A stretch of 9,651 nucleotides of DNA, from NCBI GenBank assembly GCA_964621215.1, contig CAZULF010000082.1, forward strand, positions 1 to 9,651, written 5' to 3'. This document shows, piece by piece, positions 1 through 5,583 of this stretch. The DNA comes from CAZULF01 sp964621215 (GTDB lineage: Bacteria; Pseudomonadota; Gammaproteobacteria; UBA1113). Position 1 is the stretch's first letter, and every line of letters begins with the position of its first letter. The translations under genes were made by a program, and so were the position numbers. Below the pieces are notes generated by a model. The model worked only from the letters and a program-made list of their open reading frames with translations. It did no database searches and had not been told where the DNA came from.

Positions 1-636
1 TTGGAAATAAACGATTTGGCTGCACAGCGTAGAATAGCGATAAAATCCATTAGCCGGCGTGAATTAGATCATTTATTACCGGAGACCAACCATCAAGGTT
101 TGGCTGCTCGCGTTAACTACCCAGAACAAAATTACGCAGAAGCTGATGTATTACAATGGATAGAGCAAGCAACAACACCGGTATTGTTGTTGATATTAGA
201 TGGTATTCAAGATCCGCATAATCTCGGCGCCTGTTTACGAACTGCCGATGCCGCCGGCGTCACGGCTGTGATTGCGCCGAAAGACAAAGCGACATCTTTA
301 ACCCCTGCTGTGCGCAAAGTGGCGTGTGGTGCAGCAGAAACGATTCCGTTTATCCAAGTCACCAATTTGGCACGGTTTTTACGACACATACAACAAGCGG
401 GTGTGTGGTGCTATGGCCTTGCGGGTGAGGCAACAAAAACTTTATATGAGATCGATTGGAGTGGTCATTCAGCATTAGTGCTGGGCGCAGAAGGTAAAGG
501 CTTACGCCAACTTACCCGCGAATGTTGTGATGAATTGATATCCATTCCCATGCTGGGTACGGTTTCCAGTCTCAACGTTTCTGTCGCCACCGGCATTAGT
601 CTATTTGAAGTCGTGCGCCAGCGGTCGAAGAAGTAG
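1..636 (+). CDS. rlmB: 23S rRNA 2'-O-methyltransferase RlmB (SpoU/TrmH family), 5' end missing
   Basis: RlmB methylates the 2'-O of a conserved guanosine in 23S rRNA (G2251 in E. coli), using S-adenosylmethionine. All three SPOUT/TrmH motifs are present, numbered from the first codon of the window: motif 1 around residues 71-86 (DPHNLGACLRTADAAG, with the conserved Asn74 and Arg80), motif 2 LGAEGKGL at 161-168, and motif 3 at about 182-196 (IPMLGTVSSLNVSVA), which with motif 2 forms the knotted SAM site. The C-terminus FEVVRQRS closely resembles E. coli RlmB. The family is about 245 residues long, so roughly 33 N-terminal residues lie before the window. The TTG at position 1 is an internal codon, not a start. 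The remnant of the N-terminal L30e-like RNA-binding domain (about 1-50) is visible. The stop is followed at once by a REP-like palindrome. Confidence 0.96.
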   Translation: MEINDLAAQRRIAIKSISRRELDHLLPETNHQGLAARVNYPEQNYAEADVLQWIEQATTPVLLLILDGIQDPHNLGACLRTADAAGVTAVIAPKDKATSLTPAVRKVACGAAETIPFIQVTNLARFLRHIQQAGVWCYGLAGEATKTLYEIDWSGHSALVLGAEGKGLRQLTRECCDELISIPMLGTVSSLNVSVATGISLFEVVRQRSKK

Positions 637-664
637 CCTGGATGTAGCGAAGCGGAACCCGGGA
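633..664. repeat. REP-like palindromic element overlapping the rlmB stop codon
   Basis: The sequence begins GTAGCCTGGATGTAGCGAAG and ends GGAACCCGGG. It forms an imperfect hairpin: 637-643 (CCTGGAT) pairs with 657-663 (ACCCGGG) with one G-T wobble and one mismatch, and GC-GAA-GC forms a small inner hairpin. The wording GTAGCC(C/T)GGATG.AGCGAAGCGGAA.CCCGGG is a recognisable extragenic palindrome that I know from many gammaproteobacteria. Such units usually sit just after genes and may affect mRNA 3' ends. Only one unit is present here, and no RAYT transposase is seen. Confidence 0.6.
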
Positions 665-711
665 TCGCTGCGGGCGCAGAATGTGAAGAAATTGATTGAT
701 TTTGAATTTAG

Positions 712-746
712 ATCGTGATTGAACAGGGTTTCTGTTCAATCACGAT
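712..746 (+). terminator. Perfect 15-bp hairpin downstream of rlmB, possible terminator
   Basis: ATCGTGATTGAACAG at 712-726 is the exact reverse complement of 732-746, around the 5-base loop GGTTT. A T5 run (756-760) begins about ten bases after the stem, which is too far for a textbook intrinsic terminator. The call therefore rests mainly on the stability of the stem and on its position 76 bases after the rlmB stop. It could instead be a stand-alone inverted repeat or a processing site. Confidence 0.45.
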
Positions 747-898
747 GTGGGCATATTTTTACTTGAGAGGGATGTGAATTTATTTCTACAGAGTATGCTC
801 TAACGATATTATTGAATGCATGCTCTCCATCCGTGTGGGCATTTTACTCATTAAGAGCGCTTCGTCAACCCTTTTTTGAAAAAAAATGGTAATTTTTT

Positions 899-915
899 TT
901 AACCTAGCAGGTTAA
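899..915. repeat. 7-bp inverted repeat TTAACCT-AGC-AGGTTAA
   Basis: TTAACCT (899-905) and AGGTTAA (909-915) are exact reverse complements around a 3-base centre. The site lies about 60 bases upstream of the predicted -35 box of the 1039 gene, just after a T8 run. It has the size and symmetry of a dimeric regulator operator, but nothing else identifies a binding protein. Confidence 0.35.
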
Positions 916-975
916 ACTGTATCTTTTGTGCCCAAGCTCGGCGCCATCGCAACTTTCGAAAATGAATTCAACGGA

Positions 976-1004
976 TTGATTTTTAAAAGTTTTACTATCA
1001 TACT
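976..1004 (+). promoter_or_regulatory. Predicted sigma70 promoter of the 1039 gene
   Basis: TTGATT (976-981) and CATACT (999-1004) are separated by 17 bases, and each matches four of six consensus positions. Transcription would start near 1011, giving a leader of under 30 bases that ends in the ribosome site AAGGAA (1025-1030), eight bases before the ATG. Confidence 0.4.
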
Positions 1005-1038
1005 TCGCTCTCATTATAGCTAATAAGGAAGATAGCGC

Positions 1039-1716
1039 ATGAGTATGGATGCTTCAACAGTTGAAAAGTTACGACAAGAATATGTGAGCTCACCCACTAT
1101 CACAGGATGGTTGTGTTTGTTGATCTATTGTTGCGAAGCTTTAAGAGAAAAAATAAATAAAATTAGCGAAAAGCAAGCGCGTGGCGAGAGTCTGTTAGTT
1201 GAAAAGGCTGAATGTGAGGCAGTTAATTTGGTTTATTTTATCAAATCTTTTCTACCACCGACTCAATCAAAGGTTGCAGCATTAAGTGGCCATGGAATAT
1301 TTGCATTTTTGAATATGTTCGACATTGATCACCAATACTTTCAGCGTTATCCATTACATGTTACTTACATGCTGGCTCATTTGTTTCAGATTTTAAGCGG
1401 TATGGTTTTAGAGTATGCTGCAAGAGTTGCCTATTTAAACTCGGCGAATTATTGTCTTCAGTTAGCTAATCAAATCGGGAAAGATGAAGAACTGCAACCT
1501 GTGCTGAAAGTTGGTATGGAAGAGCTCGAGTGGCCTTTTAATGATGAACAGGAAGCTTATGAGCTTATAAACCAGCTAGAACAGCAATGGCAAGCACGAA
1601 GAGCTCAGGTACCGGATACAGATATTTTACCTTTAAATGTTGCTGTTATGGAAGTTGATATGCAGAATGTAAAAGCGTTTCATCAGGCTAATCACTCGAC
1701 TTCATTTAGGATGTAA
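1039..1716 (+). CDS. Hypothetical protein, mostly alpha-helical, 225 aa
   Basis: I do not recognise this family. The start is well supported: AAGGAA at 1025-1030 lies eight bases before ATG 1039, although a second in-frame ATG follows two codons later. No signal peptide is apparent. The sequence is rich in Leu, Glu, Gln and Ala, in a pattern that suggests helices, with several Cys (LIYCCEA near residue 30) and a central aromatic- and His-rich part (about 85-125, with FDIDHQYFQRYP and THE stretch HVTYMLAHLFQ). The segment from about 105 to 140 is hydrophobic enough to be a buried or membrane-associated helix, but it is not a clear transmembrane segment. Charged residues concentrate around 160-190 (EELEWPFNDEQEAYE). 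The gene converges on the 1778-2389 gene and has its own predicted promoter. It is probably a lineage-specific protein. Its neighbourhood allows a secreted effector, but nothing in the sequence shows this. Confidence 0.75.
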   Translation: MSMDASTVEKLRQEYVSSPTITGWLCLLIYCCEALREKINKISEKQARGESLLVEKAECEAVNLVYFIKSFLPPTQSKVAALSGHGIFAFLNMFDIDHQYFQRYPLHVTYMLAHLFQILSGMVLEYAARVAYLNSANYCLQLANQIGKDEELQPVLKVGMEELEWPFNDEQEAYELINQLEQQWQARRAQVPDTDILPLNVAVMEVDMQNVKAFHQANHSTSFRM

Positions 1717-1740
1717 CTTTTTTTTGGCACTCTATAGAAA

Positions 1741-1764
1741 AGGGACAATTCATGCATTGTCCCT
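1741..1764 (-). terminator. Hairpin terminator shared by two convergent genes
   Basis: AGGGACAAT (1741-1749) pairs perfectly with ATTGTCCCT (1756-1764) around a 6-base loop. Read on the minus strand, the stem is followed immediately by TTTTC, so it fits best as the intrinsic terminator of the minus-strand gene. It lies between two converging stop codons (1716 and 1778) and may also stop transcription from the plus side, where a T8 run (1718-1725) follows the stop codon but precedes the stem. Confidence 0.65.
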
Positions 1765-1777
1765 AGCGCATTCCGGA

Positions 1778-2389
1778 TTAACTAAACACGACATCCATTT
1801 TTTGGGGTTCATCAACAGCAGGCACACTGGAGCTCGAACTGGAAGACGGCGCAACTTGCTCTTTTTGTTCTTGTACCCAAAGTGAGCCAGGCACCGTTGG
1901 CGAAGCATTGACTTGTTTTTCTAGTACGTTTCCAGCTTTGGCTGCTTCTGTGGCAAAAGCTTCGCTCCTTTCCCTACGTCGCATGCTAGCATAAGCGTCG
2001 AAATAATTTGTAAGCACTGTCATTCCAGAACCTTTAGAGATGCCAAATTTTTTTAGGTCAACACAGACTGTCTTGTTGGGCGTATTAAGAATGTTATCAG
2101 TGGTTGTATCAGAAGGCAACCTACCAAAGAAGCAAGAACGAGATTGGAAACTTTTCTTTTTTTTGCCTTCCGTTGGCTGTACTGCACTTTCTGTCCCTGG
2201 TAATTGAGCTATGCCATCCGCCGCTGTTATCTCAAGAAGATCTTGCTCAATTTCATCGATGAGAGCCAGGTATTTTGCACCTGAAGATTTGTCTGATTTA
2301 GGTAATATTGGTTGTAATATCGGTACGTAACCGACTCCTAATTTGGGTGTTTCTGTTGACTGTGCAGGTTTCTTCTTGCTTTTAGCCAT
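1778..2389 (-). CDS. Hypothetical low-complexity, Ser/Lys-rich protein, 203 aa
   Basis: The family is not recognised. The start at 2389 is supported by AGGA on the minus strand (2404-2401), 11 bases upstream, and by a TATATT-like -10 box (2416-2411) just before it, which would leave a very short leader. The protein begins with a Lys-rich stretch (MAKSKKKPAQ) and has a second basic patch near 75 (GKKKKSFQSR). A more ordered-looking part (about 100-150) contains VCVDLKKFGISKG and a run of charged residues around MRRRERSEAF. The C-terminus holds EQKEQ, seven consecutive Ser, and the end DEPQKMDVVFS. No signal peptide or membrane segment is visible. A glutamate-rich patch followed by small polar residues and hydrophobic residues at the extreme C-terminus is the general character of Dot/Icm type IV secretion signals in Legionella and Coxiella. 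Here that is only a suggestion. Confidence 0.7.
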   Translation of the reverse strand: MAKSKKKPAQSTETPKLGVGYVPILQPILPKSDKSSGAKYLALIDEIEQDLLEITAADGIAQLPGTESAVQPTEGKKKKSFQSRSCFFGRLPSDTTTDNILNTPNKTVCVDLKKFGISKGSGMTVLTNYFDAYASMRRRERSEAFATEAAKAGNVLEKQVNASPTVPGSLWVQEQKEQVAPSSSSSSSVPAVDEPQKMDVVFS

Positions 2390-2564
2390 GGTTCAATAAT
2401 TCCTATTTTTAATATACTTGAACGAATGATATCGGTTGCACAGCATATCACCATGCAAAGAGGCCATTATAAAGGCTAAAAATTAAGAAATTATTAAAGA
2501 AAAAAAATATTATGCATTCTAAATGGTAAGTTAGATGCGGTTGCCTGGTTATCGCGCATAATAT

Positions 2565-2593
2565 TTGCACTTTGCCTCAAGATCGCCTAGAAT
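2565..2593 (+). promoter_or_regulatory. Sigma70 promoter of the rpsF-rpsR-rplI operon
   Basis: TTGCAC (2565-2570) and TAGAAT (2588-2593) are separated by exactly 17 bases, with four and five of six consensus matches. Transcription would begin near 2600, giving a 5' leader of about 65 bases that holds the candidate ribosomal-protein-binding structure. Confidence 0.7.
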
Positions 2594-2599
2594 GGCGTG

Positions 2600-2658
2600 C
2601 ATTTTTCTCCTTGCTCCTCGGCATGGTGTCGTGGGGCTGGATAAACCGTAAGGAGTGA
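2600..2658 (+). promoter_or_regulatory. Probable S6:S18 ribosomal protein leader (autoregulatory mRNA element)
   Basis: The leader can fold with CTCCTT (2607-2612) paired to AAGGAG (2650-2655), which is the ribosome site of rpsF. An upper stem pairs GCTCC (2613-2617) with GGGGC (2633-2637), including one wobble. The 3' strand between the two stems is unpaired and contains CCG (2646-2648). A hairpin with an asymmetric internal loop carrying CCG near the rpsF ribosome site is the hallmark of the known S6:S18 leader motif, in which the S6-S18 complex binds its own mRNA and lowers translation. Position and gene order fit. I folded it only by eye. Confidence 0.6.
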
Positions 2659-2665
2659 GTTAATT

Positions 2666-3034
2666 ATGACATTGAGACATTACGAAATTGTCTTTCTGGT
2701 CCATCCGGATCAAAGCGAGCAAGTGCCGGGTATGGTTGAACGCTATAAAGCAACCATCGAAGGTAACGGCGGTAAAATTCATCGCCAAGAAGATTGGGGC
2801 CGCCGTCAGTTGGCCTACCCTATCAACAAGGTGCACAAAGCGCATTACGTGATGATGAACGTTGAATGCAATCAAACGGCGCTTGATGAATTGGTACATA
2901 ACTTCCGCTTTAATGACGCGGTATTGCGCCATATGGTGAATCGTGAAGAAGCTGCCGTGACCGAGCCCTCTTTTATGATGCGTAAAGAAGAACGGTATGA
3001 GCATCACGATGATAATACACGTGATTCTGAATAA
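2666..3034 (+). CDS. rpsF: 30S ribosomal protein S6
   Basis: S6 sits on the platform of the 30S subunit, where it binds 16S rRNA as a heterodimer with S18, encoded by the next gene. The 122-residue product starts MTLRHYEIVFLVHPDQSEQV and contains the family core WGRRQLAYPINK (about 44-55) and a YVMMNVE strand, followed by LDELVHNFRFNDAVLRHMV. These match the alpha/beta ferredoxin-like fold of S6. The C-terminal tail is charged and low in complexity (EERYEHHDDNTRDSE). In E. coli the corresponding tail receives added glutamates from RimK; whether that happens here cannot be seen. The ribosome site AAGGAG (2650-2655) lies ten bases before the ATG and is probably masked in the leader structure. 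The length is slightly below that of E. coli S6. It is the first gene of a three-gene operon. Confidence 0.98.
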   Translation: MTLRHYEIVFLVHPDQSEQVPGMVERYKATIEGNGGKIHRQEDWGRRQLAYPINKVHKAHYVMMNVECNQTALDELVHNFRFNDAVLRHMVNREEAAVTEPSFMMRKEERYEHHDDNTRDSE

Positions 3035-3058
3035 ATTGAGATCTGGAGGATAGAAATT

Positions 3059-3292
3059 ATGGCAAGTTTTTCCCGCCGAAGCCGCAAAAGTTGTCCTTTT
3101 GCATCTGCCGGCATAAAAAAAATTGATTACAAAGATGTGTCCACGCTGAAAAAATACATTACGGAAACTGGAGCGATTGTTCCTAGCCGTATTACTGGCG
3201 TTTCAGCTAAATATCAACGTATGTTGGCTAATGCTATCAAGCAAGCGCGCTTTTTAGCACTGTTGCCTTATTCCGATCAACATACTCACTAG
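3059..3292 (+). CDS. rpsR: 30S ribosomal protein S18
   Basis: S18 binds the 30S platform together with S6. The 77-residue product has the family layout: a basic N-terminus (SFSRRSRKSCPF), then KKIDYKDVSTLKKYITETGAIVPSRITGVSAKYQR split across the centre as the typical winged-helix-like core, and KQARFLALLPYSD near the C-terminus. A Cys is retained in the N-terminal part. The ribosome site GGAGG (3045-3049) lies nine bases before the ATG. The gap to rpsF is 24 bases and to rplI 12 bases, so the three genes are one transcription unit, and S18 is expected to take part in feedback on the operon leader together with S6. Confidence 0.98.
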   Translation: MASFSRRSRKSCPFASAGIKKIDYKDVSTLKKYITETGAIVPSRITGVSAKYQRMLANAIKQARFLALLPYSDQHTH

Positions 3293-3304
3293 GGGTTATT
3301 TACG

Positions 3305-3754
3305 ATGGAAGTTATTCTACTTGAAAAAATCCGTAATTTGGGTGTGTTGGGCGACAAAGTCAACGTAAAACCCGGATACGGTCGTAACTATTTAGTGCCT
3401 CAAGGTTTAGCGGTTCCCGCGAACAACAAAAACCTGGCGGCCTTTGAAGAACGTCGTGTGCAGCTTGAAGCTGCGGCTAAAGAACGCCTACAAGCAGCAC
3501 AACAACGTGCCAAAGCGTTAGAAAATATCGTGGTCAACATGGCTGCTCGTGCAGCAGAAGGCAAATTATACGGTTCGTTAACCGTGGCGGATGTGGCGGA
3601 AGCCATTTCTGGTGCTGCGGGTGTGACCATTGCCAAAAGCGAAGTGCACATGCCCACAGGGCCTATTCGTTATGTTGGTGAATATGAATTTGTAGTGGAA
3701 TTACATACCGATGTAGAAACCACTATCAAAATCGTTGTTTCAGAAGAGAAGTAA
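3305..3754 (+). CDS. rplI: 50S ribosomal protein L9
   Basis: L9 binds 23S rRNA near the base of the L1 stalk and helps keep the reading frame. The 149-residue length equals the usual gammaproteobacterial length. The N-terminal domain is intact (MEVILLEKIRNLGVLGDKV, with the signature GYGRNYLVPQGLA at about 24-36). It is followed by the long Ala/Glu/Arg-rich connecting helix (about 41-75, with ERRVQLEAAAKERLQAAQQR as its core). The C-terminal domain carries GKLYGSLTVADVAEAI and ends in TTIKIVVSEEK. The ribosome site AGGGG (3291-3295) overlaps the rpsR stop codon, nine bases before the ATG, which implies coupled translation. In many gammaproteobacteria of this type dnaB follows soon after; here an accessory gene intervenes. 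Confidence 0.98.
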   Translation: MEVILLEKIRNLGVLGDKVNVKPGYGRNYLVPQGLAVPANNKNLAAFEERRVQLEAAAKERLQAAQQRAKALENIVVNMAARAAEGKLYGSLTVADVAEAISGAAGVTIAKSEVHMPTGPIRYVGEYEFVVELHTDVETTIKIVVSEEK

Positions 3755-3770
3755 TTTTATTTTTACTATC

Positions 3771-3792
3771 GGGGCGGAAAATCTTTCGCCCC
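3771..3792 (+). terminator. GC-rich hairpin after rplI, probable operon terminator
   Basis: GGGGCGGAAA (3771-3780) pairs with TTTCGCCCC (3784-3792) around the loop ATC, with a single bulged G. The stem lies 17 bases after the rplI stop. No U-tract follows it, so it is not a textbook intrinsic terminator; it may act with Rho or as a 3' end stabiliser. It marks the likely end of the rpsF-rpsR-rplI unit. Confidence 0.45.
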
Positions 3793-3927
3793 ATCCTTCG
3801 CTCTGTAAGTACTGTAGCACAAAAAATATCCATAAAGTCGCTCACGCCTTTGGCGTATCCACTAAGCCCCTTCATCACTGAGAGCATTAGGTCTTAAATT
3901 GCTCCGCAGAGAGAAATACTATCCTTG

Positions 3928-4007
3928 ATTTTTAACCAAAAATAAGCAACAATTACCCTTAAAAATAACCAAAAAAATAAAAAACAACTCTTATTTTTGA
4001 CCAAAAA
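3928..4007 (+). promoter_or_regulatory. Three phased operator-like boxes in front of the DUF4143 ATPase gene
   Basis: The core ACCAAAAA occurs at 3935-3942, 3968-3975 and 4000-4007, 33 and 32 bases apart, which is about three helical turns. The first and third are quasi-palindromes: ATTTTTAACCAAAAAT at 3928-3943, and TTTTTGACCAAAAA at 3994-4007 with arms TTTTTG and CAAAAA. The middle box keeps only the right arm. A fourth core lies just after the gene (5368-5375). A weak promoter, TTGATT (3925-3930) with AACAAT (3948-3953) at 17 bases, would overlap the first box, and the third box abuts the ribosome site. This layout fits repression by a protein bound on one face of the DNA, but the regulator is unknown. 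Confidence 0.45.
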
Positions 4008-4026
4008 CGGAGGTTTCATATTTTTT

Positions 4027-5367
4027 ATGAAAAGAATCATAGGGTTATTTCTATCTCAATGGATGCACGCTAAATACCGTAAACCGCTTCTTTTACGAGG
4101 AGCAAGGCAGGTAGGGAAAACACATTCTGTACGTCAATTAAGCAAGCTTTTTGATAATTATATAGAAATTAATTTTGAAAAAACGCCCGAGGCTAAAACA
4201 ATTTTCCAGGATGATTTATCCGCAAAAAAATTGTTACGTAACATTTCACTCTTTACCGGGCAAACGATCATACCCGGCAAAACCTTACTTTTTCTTGATG
4301 AAATTCAAGAAATACCTCGTGCGATCATAGCATTGCGTTACTTTTATGAAGAAATTCCAGAATTACATATTGTTGGCGCAGGTTCCTTGCTCGAATTTGC
4401 TATTGAAGAGATAGGTATTCCTGTTGGACGAATCGAATTTCTTTATATGCATCCAATGTCTTTCATTGAATATTTACATGCACAAAATCATCAGTTGTTA
4501 ATTAATGAAATTCGACATCATCCGTCACATGAGAGTATCAATGAGGCAATACACAGCAAACTAATCGAATTGTTTTGTGAATACTTAGCAATAGGTGGAA
4601 TGCCAGAAGTTGTGCAATCTTGGATAGCAGACAACGATATAACACAAGTCACTAAGATACAACAAACACTGATCGATTCGTATTTGCAAGACATCCCTAA
4701 ATACTCGAGAAAAATGCAAGTTAAATATGTCGAAGCCATATTCTCGGGCGTGCCAGCTTTAATAGGAAACCATTTCAAATATACATTAATACATGGAGAA
4801 TATCGTAAGCGGGAACTTGCTCCGGCACTGAGTTTATTGATCAAAGCAGGTTTATTGCATAAAGTTATACATAGTAATGGAAATGGAATCCCTCTTGCTG
4901 CCGAGTCAAATGAAGATAAGTTTAAAGTCATTTTTTTAGATGTGGCTTTAGCACAAGTATTACTTGGAGTCATACCTAATGTATGGTTTCTTTCGGGTAT
5001 CGAAACAATAATGAATAGAGGGGCTCTTGTCGAAGCAGCGATAGGGCAAGAGCTGCTTGCTTACGCGCAGCCACAAATGAAAGCACAATTATTTTATTGG
5101 CAAAGAGAACAAGCTGCCAGCCAGGCAGAAATTGATTATTTGCTGCAGCAAAATCGTCATGTTTTACCCATTGAAGTAAAAAGCAATAGAGGATCTACGT
5201 TAAAAAGTATGCAAATATTTTTGCAAAGTCATACAAAATCACCCTATGGTATACGTGTATCAATGCATAATTATTCAGTACATGATCAAGTTTATTCTTA
5301 TCCATTGTATGCTGTTGCTGCGTTCGCTCTAAGAAATGACGAAGTATGGGATTATTTGCAAACATAG
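4027..5367 (+). CDS. ATP-binding protein: AAA ATPase domain plus DUF4143 (PD-(D/E)XK-like) domain, 446 aa
   Basis: This belongs to a large prokaryotic family with an N-terminal AAA-like P-loop domain and a C-terminal DUF4143 domain of nuclease-like fold. Its physiological role is not established. Visible motifs are WMHAKYRKPLLLRGARQVGKT at the N-terminus, with Walker A GARQVGKT at 25-32; Walker B LLFLDEIQ at 87-94; HPMSFIEYL in the middle; and in the C-terminal domain EID (368-370) and IEVKS with E383 and K385, a spacing typical of PD-(D/E)XK folds. Start 4027 is chosen because the product then begins MKRIIGLF as relatives do, and because GGAGG (4009-4013) lies upstream, though 13 bases away. 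The TTG at 3997 would put the ribosome site inside the gene. The gene sits between rplI and dnaB and is visibly richer in A and T than they are, with operator-like boxes before it and a dispersed repeat behind it. It is probably acquired cargo. Confidence 0.9.
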   Translation: MKRIIGLFLSQWMHAKYRKPLLLRGARQVGKTHSVRQLSKLFDNYIEINFEKTPEAKTIFQDDLSAKKLLRNISLFTGQTIIPGKTLLFLDEIQEIPRAIIALRYFYEEIPELHIVGAGSLLEFAIEEIGIPVGRIEFLYMHPMSFIEYLHAQNHQLLINEIRHHPSHESINEAIHSKLIELFCEYLAIGGMPEVVQSWIADNDITQVTKIQQTLIDSYLQDIPKYSRKMQVKYVEAIFSGVPALIGNHFKYTLIHGEYRKRELAPALSLLIKAGLLHKVIHSNGNGIPLAAESNEDKFKVIFLDVALAQVLLGVIPNVWFLSGIETIMNRGALVEAAIGQELLAYAQPQMKAQLFYWQREQAASQAEIDYLLQQNRHVLPIEVKSNRGSTLKSMQIFLQSHTKSPYGIRVSMHNYSVHDQVYSYPLYAVAAFALRNDEVWDYLQT

Positions 5368-5395
5368 ACCAAAAATTGTTCTAAGTTGTCTCTAT

Positions 5396-5488
5396 AGGGC
5401 AATTGAACCCAAGTTTAAAATGTATCCAGATGCAGAAAAAACTTAGGCTATAGGGCCCCTATTATGCGAACACCAATGCAATCGTCCT
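5396..5488. repeat. 93-bp dispersed palindromic repeat, copy 1 (decayed)
   Basis: This stretch matches 8222-8314 over the same 93-bp length, at roughly three-quarters identity when aligned by eye. The best conserved blocks are ATGTATCCAGATGC, CTATTATG.GAAC and TGCAATCG.CCT. Its terminal inverted repeats are eroded: 12 of the outer 20 positions still pair. It begins 28 bases after the DUF4143 gene and ends 95 bases before dnaB. CTCTAT occurs on both sides (5390-5395 and 5493-5498), but four bases separate the second from the element end, so a target duplication is uncertain. Confidence 0.75.
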
Positions 5489-5509
5489 AGGCCTCTATGG
5501 CATCTGGAT
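5489..5509 (-). repeat. Possible partial inverted copy of the 93-bp repeat
   Basis: Read on the minus strand, this stretch is ATCCAGATGCCATAGAGGCC plus one base. It joins ATCCAGATGC, a conserved block of the repeat, directly to CCATAG.G.CCT, a block that lies about 16 bases further along in copy 2. It therefore looks like an internally deleted copy in reverse orientation abutting copy 1. Alternatively it is just a 10-bp inverted repeat with 5424-5433. Confidence 0.35.
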
Positions 5510-5583
5510 TCCTCGTGTTAAGATATCTCTTATTCTATCAATAGGGCTTATTTTTACTTTAAATAATCGAGACAAACGACAAG

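Larger units (their letters stand above)
637..1038. other. 402-base stretch without a gene between rlmB and the 1039 gene
   Basis: No coding frame with a plausible start and ribosome site was found. In order, the stretch holds the REP-like palindrome (633-664), a 15-bp perfect hairpin (712-746), an imperfect direct repeat TGTGGGCAT..TTTACT (746-763 and 834-849), two ATGCTCT copies 25 bases apart (795-801, 820-826), A- and T-runs around 870-900, a 7-bp palindrome (899-915) and a likely promoter for the next gene (976-1004). Confidence 0.6.

Noticed and set aside
1..3. TTG at the first base as the start of rlmB
   Set aside because: The family needs about 33 more N-terminal residues, so the frame simply enters from before the window.
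633..664. tRNA-like or sRNA gene after rlmB
   Set aside because: The element matches a common extragenic palindrome, with no cloverleaf or promoter.
2660..3007. Minus-strand open frame opposite rpsF
   Set aside because: It is fully antisense to a certain ribosomal protein gene, with composition mirroring it. The same reasoning excludes antisense frames at 207-389, 3400-3657, 4518-4973, 6171-6503, 8326-8637 and 8580-8777.
3928..4007. CRISPR-like array from evenly spaced repeats
   Set aside because: The repeated unit is only about 8-16 bases and AT-rich, with three copies and no cas genes. It fits operator boxes better.
3997..4026. Upstream TTG start for the DUF4143 ATPase gene
   Set aside because: It would place the GGAGG ribosome site inside the coding region and add ten residues not typical of the family. 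ATG 4027 is preferred.
5390..5498. CTCTAT on both sides of repeat copy 1 as a target-site duplication
   Set aside because: The right-hand word is four bases away from the element end, and copy 2 shows no matching flanks.
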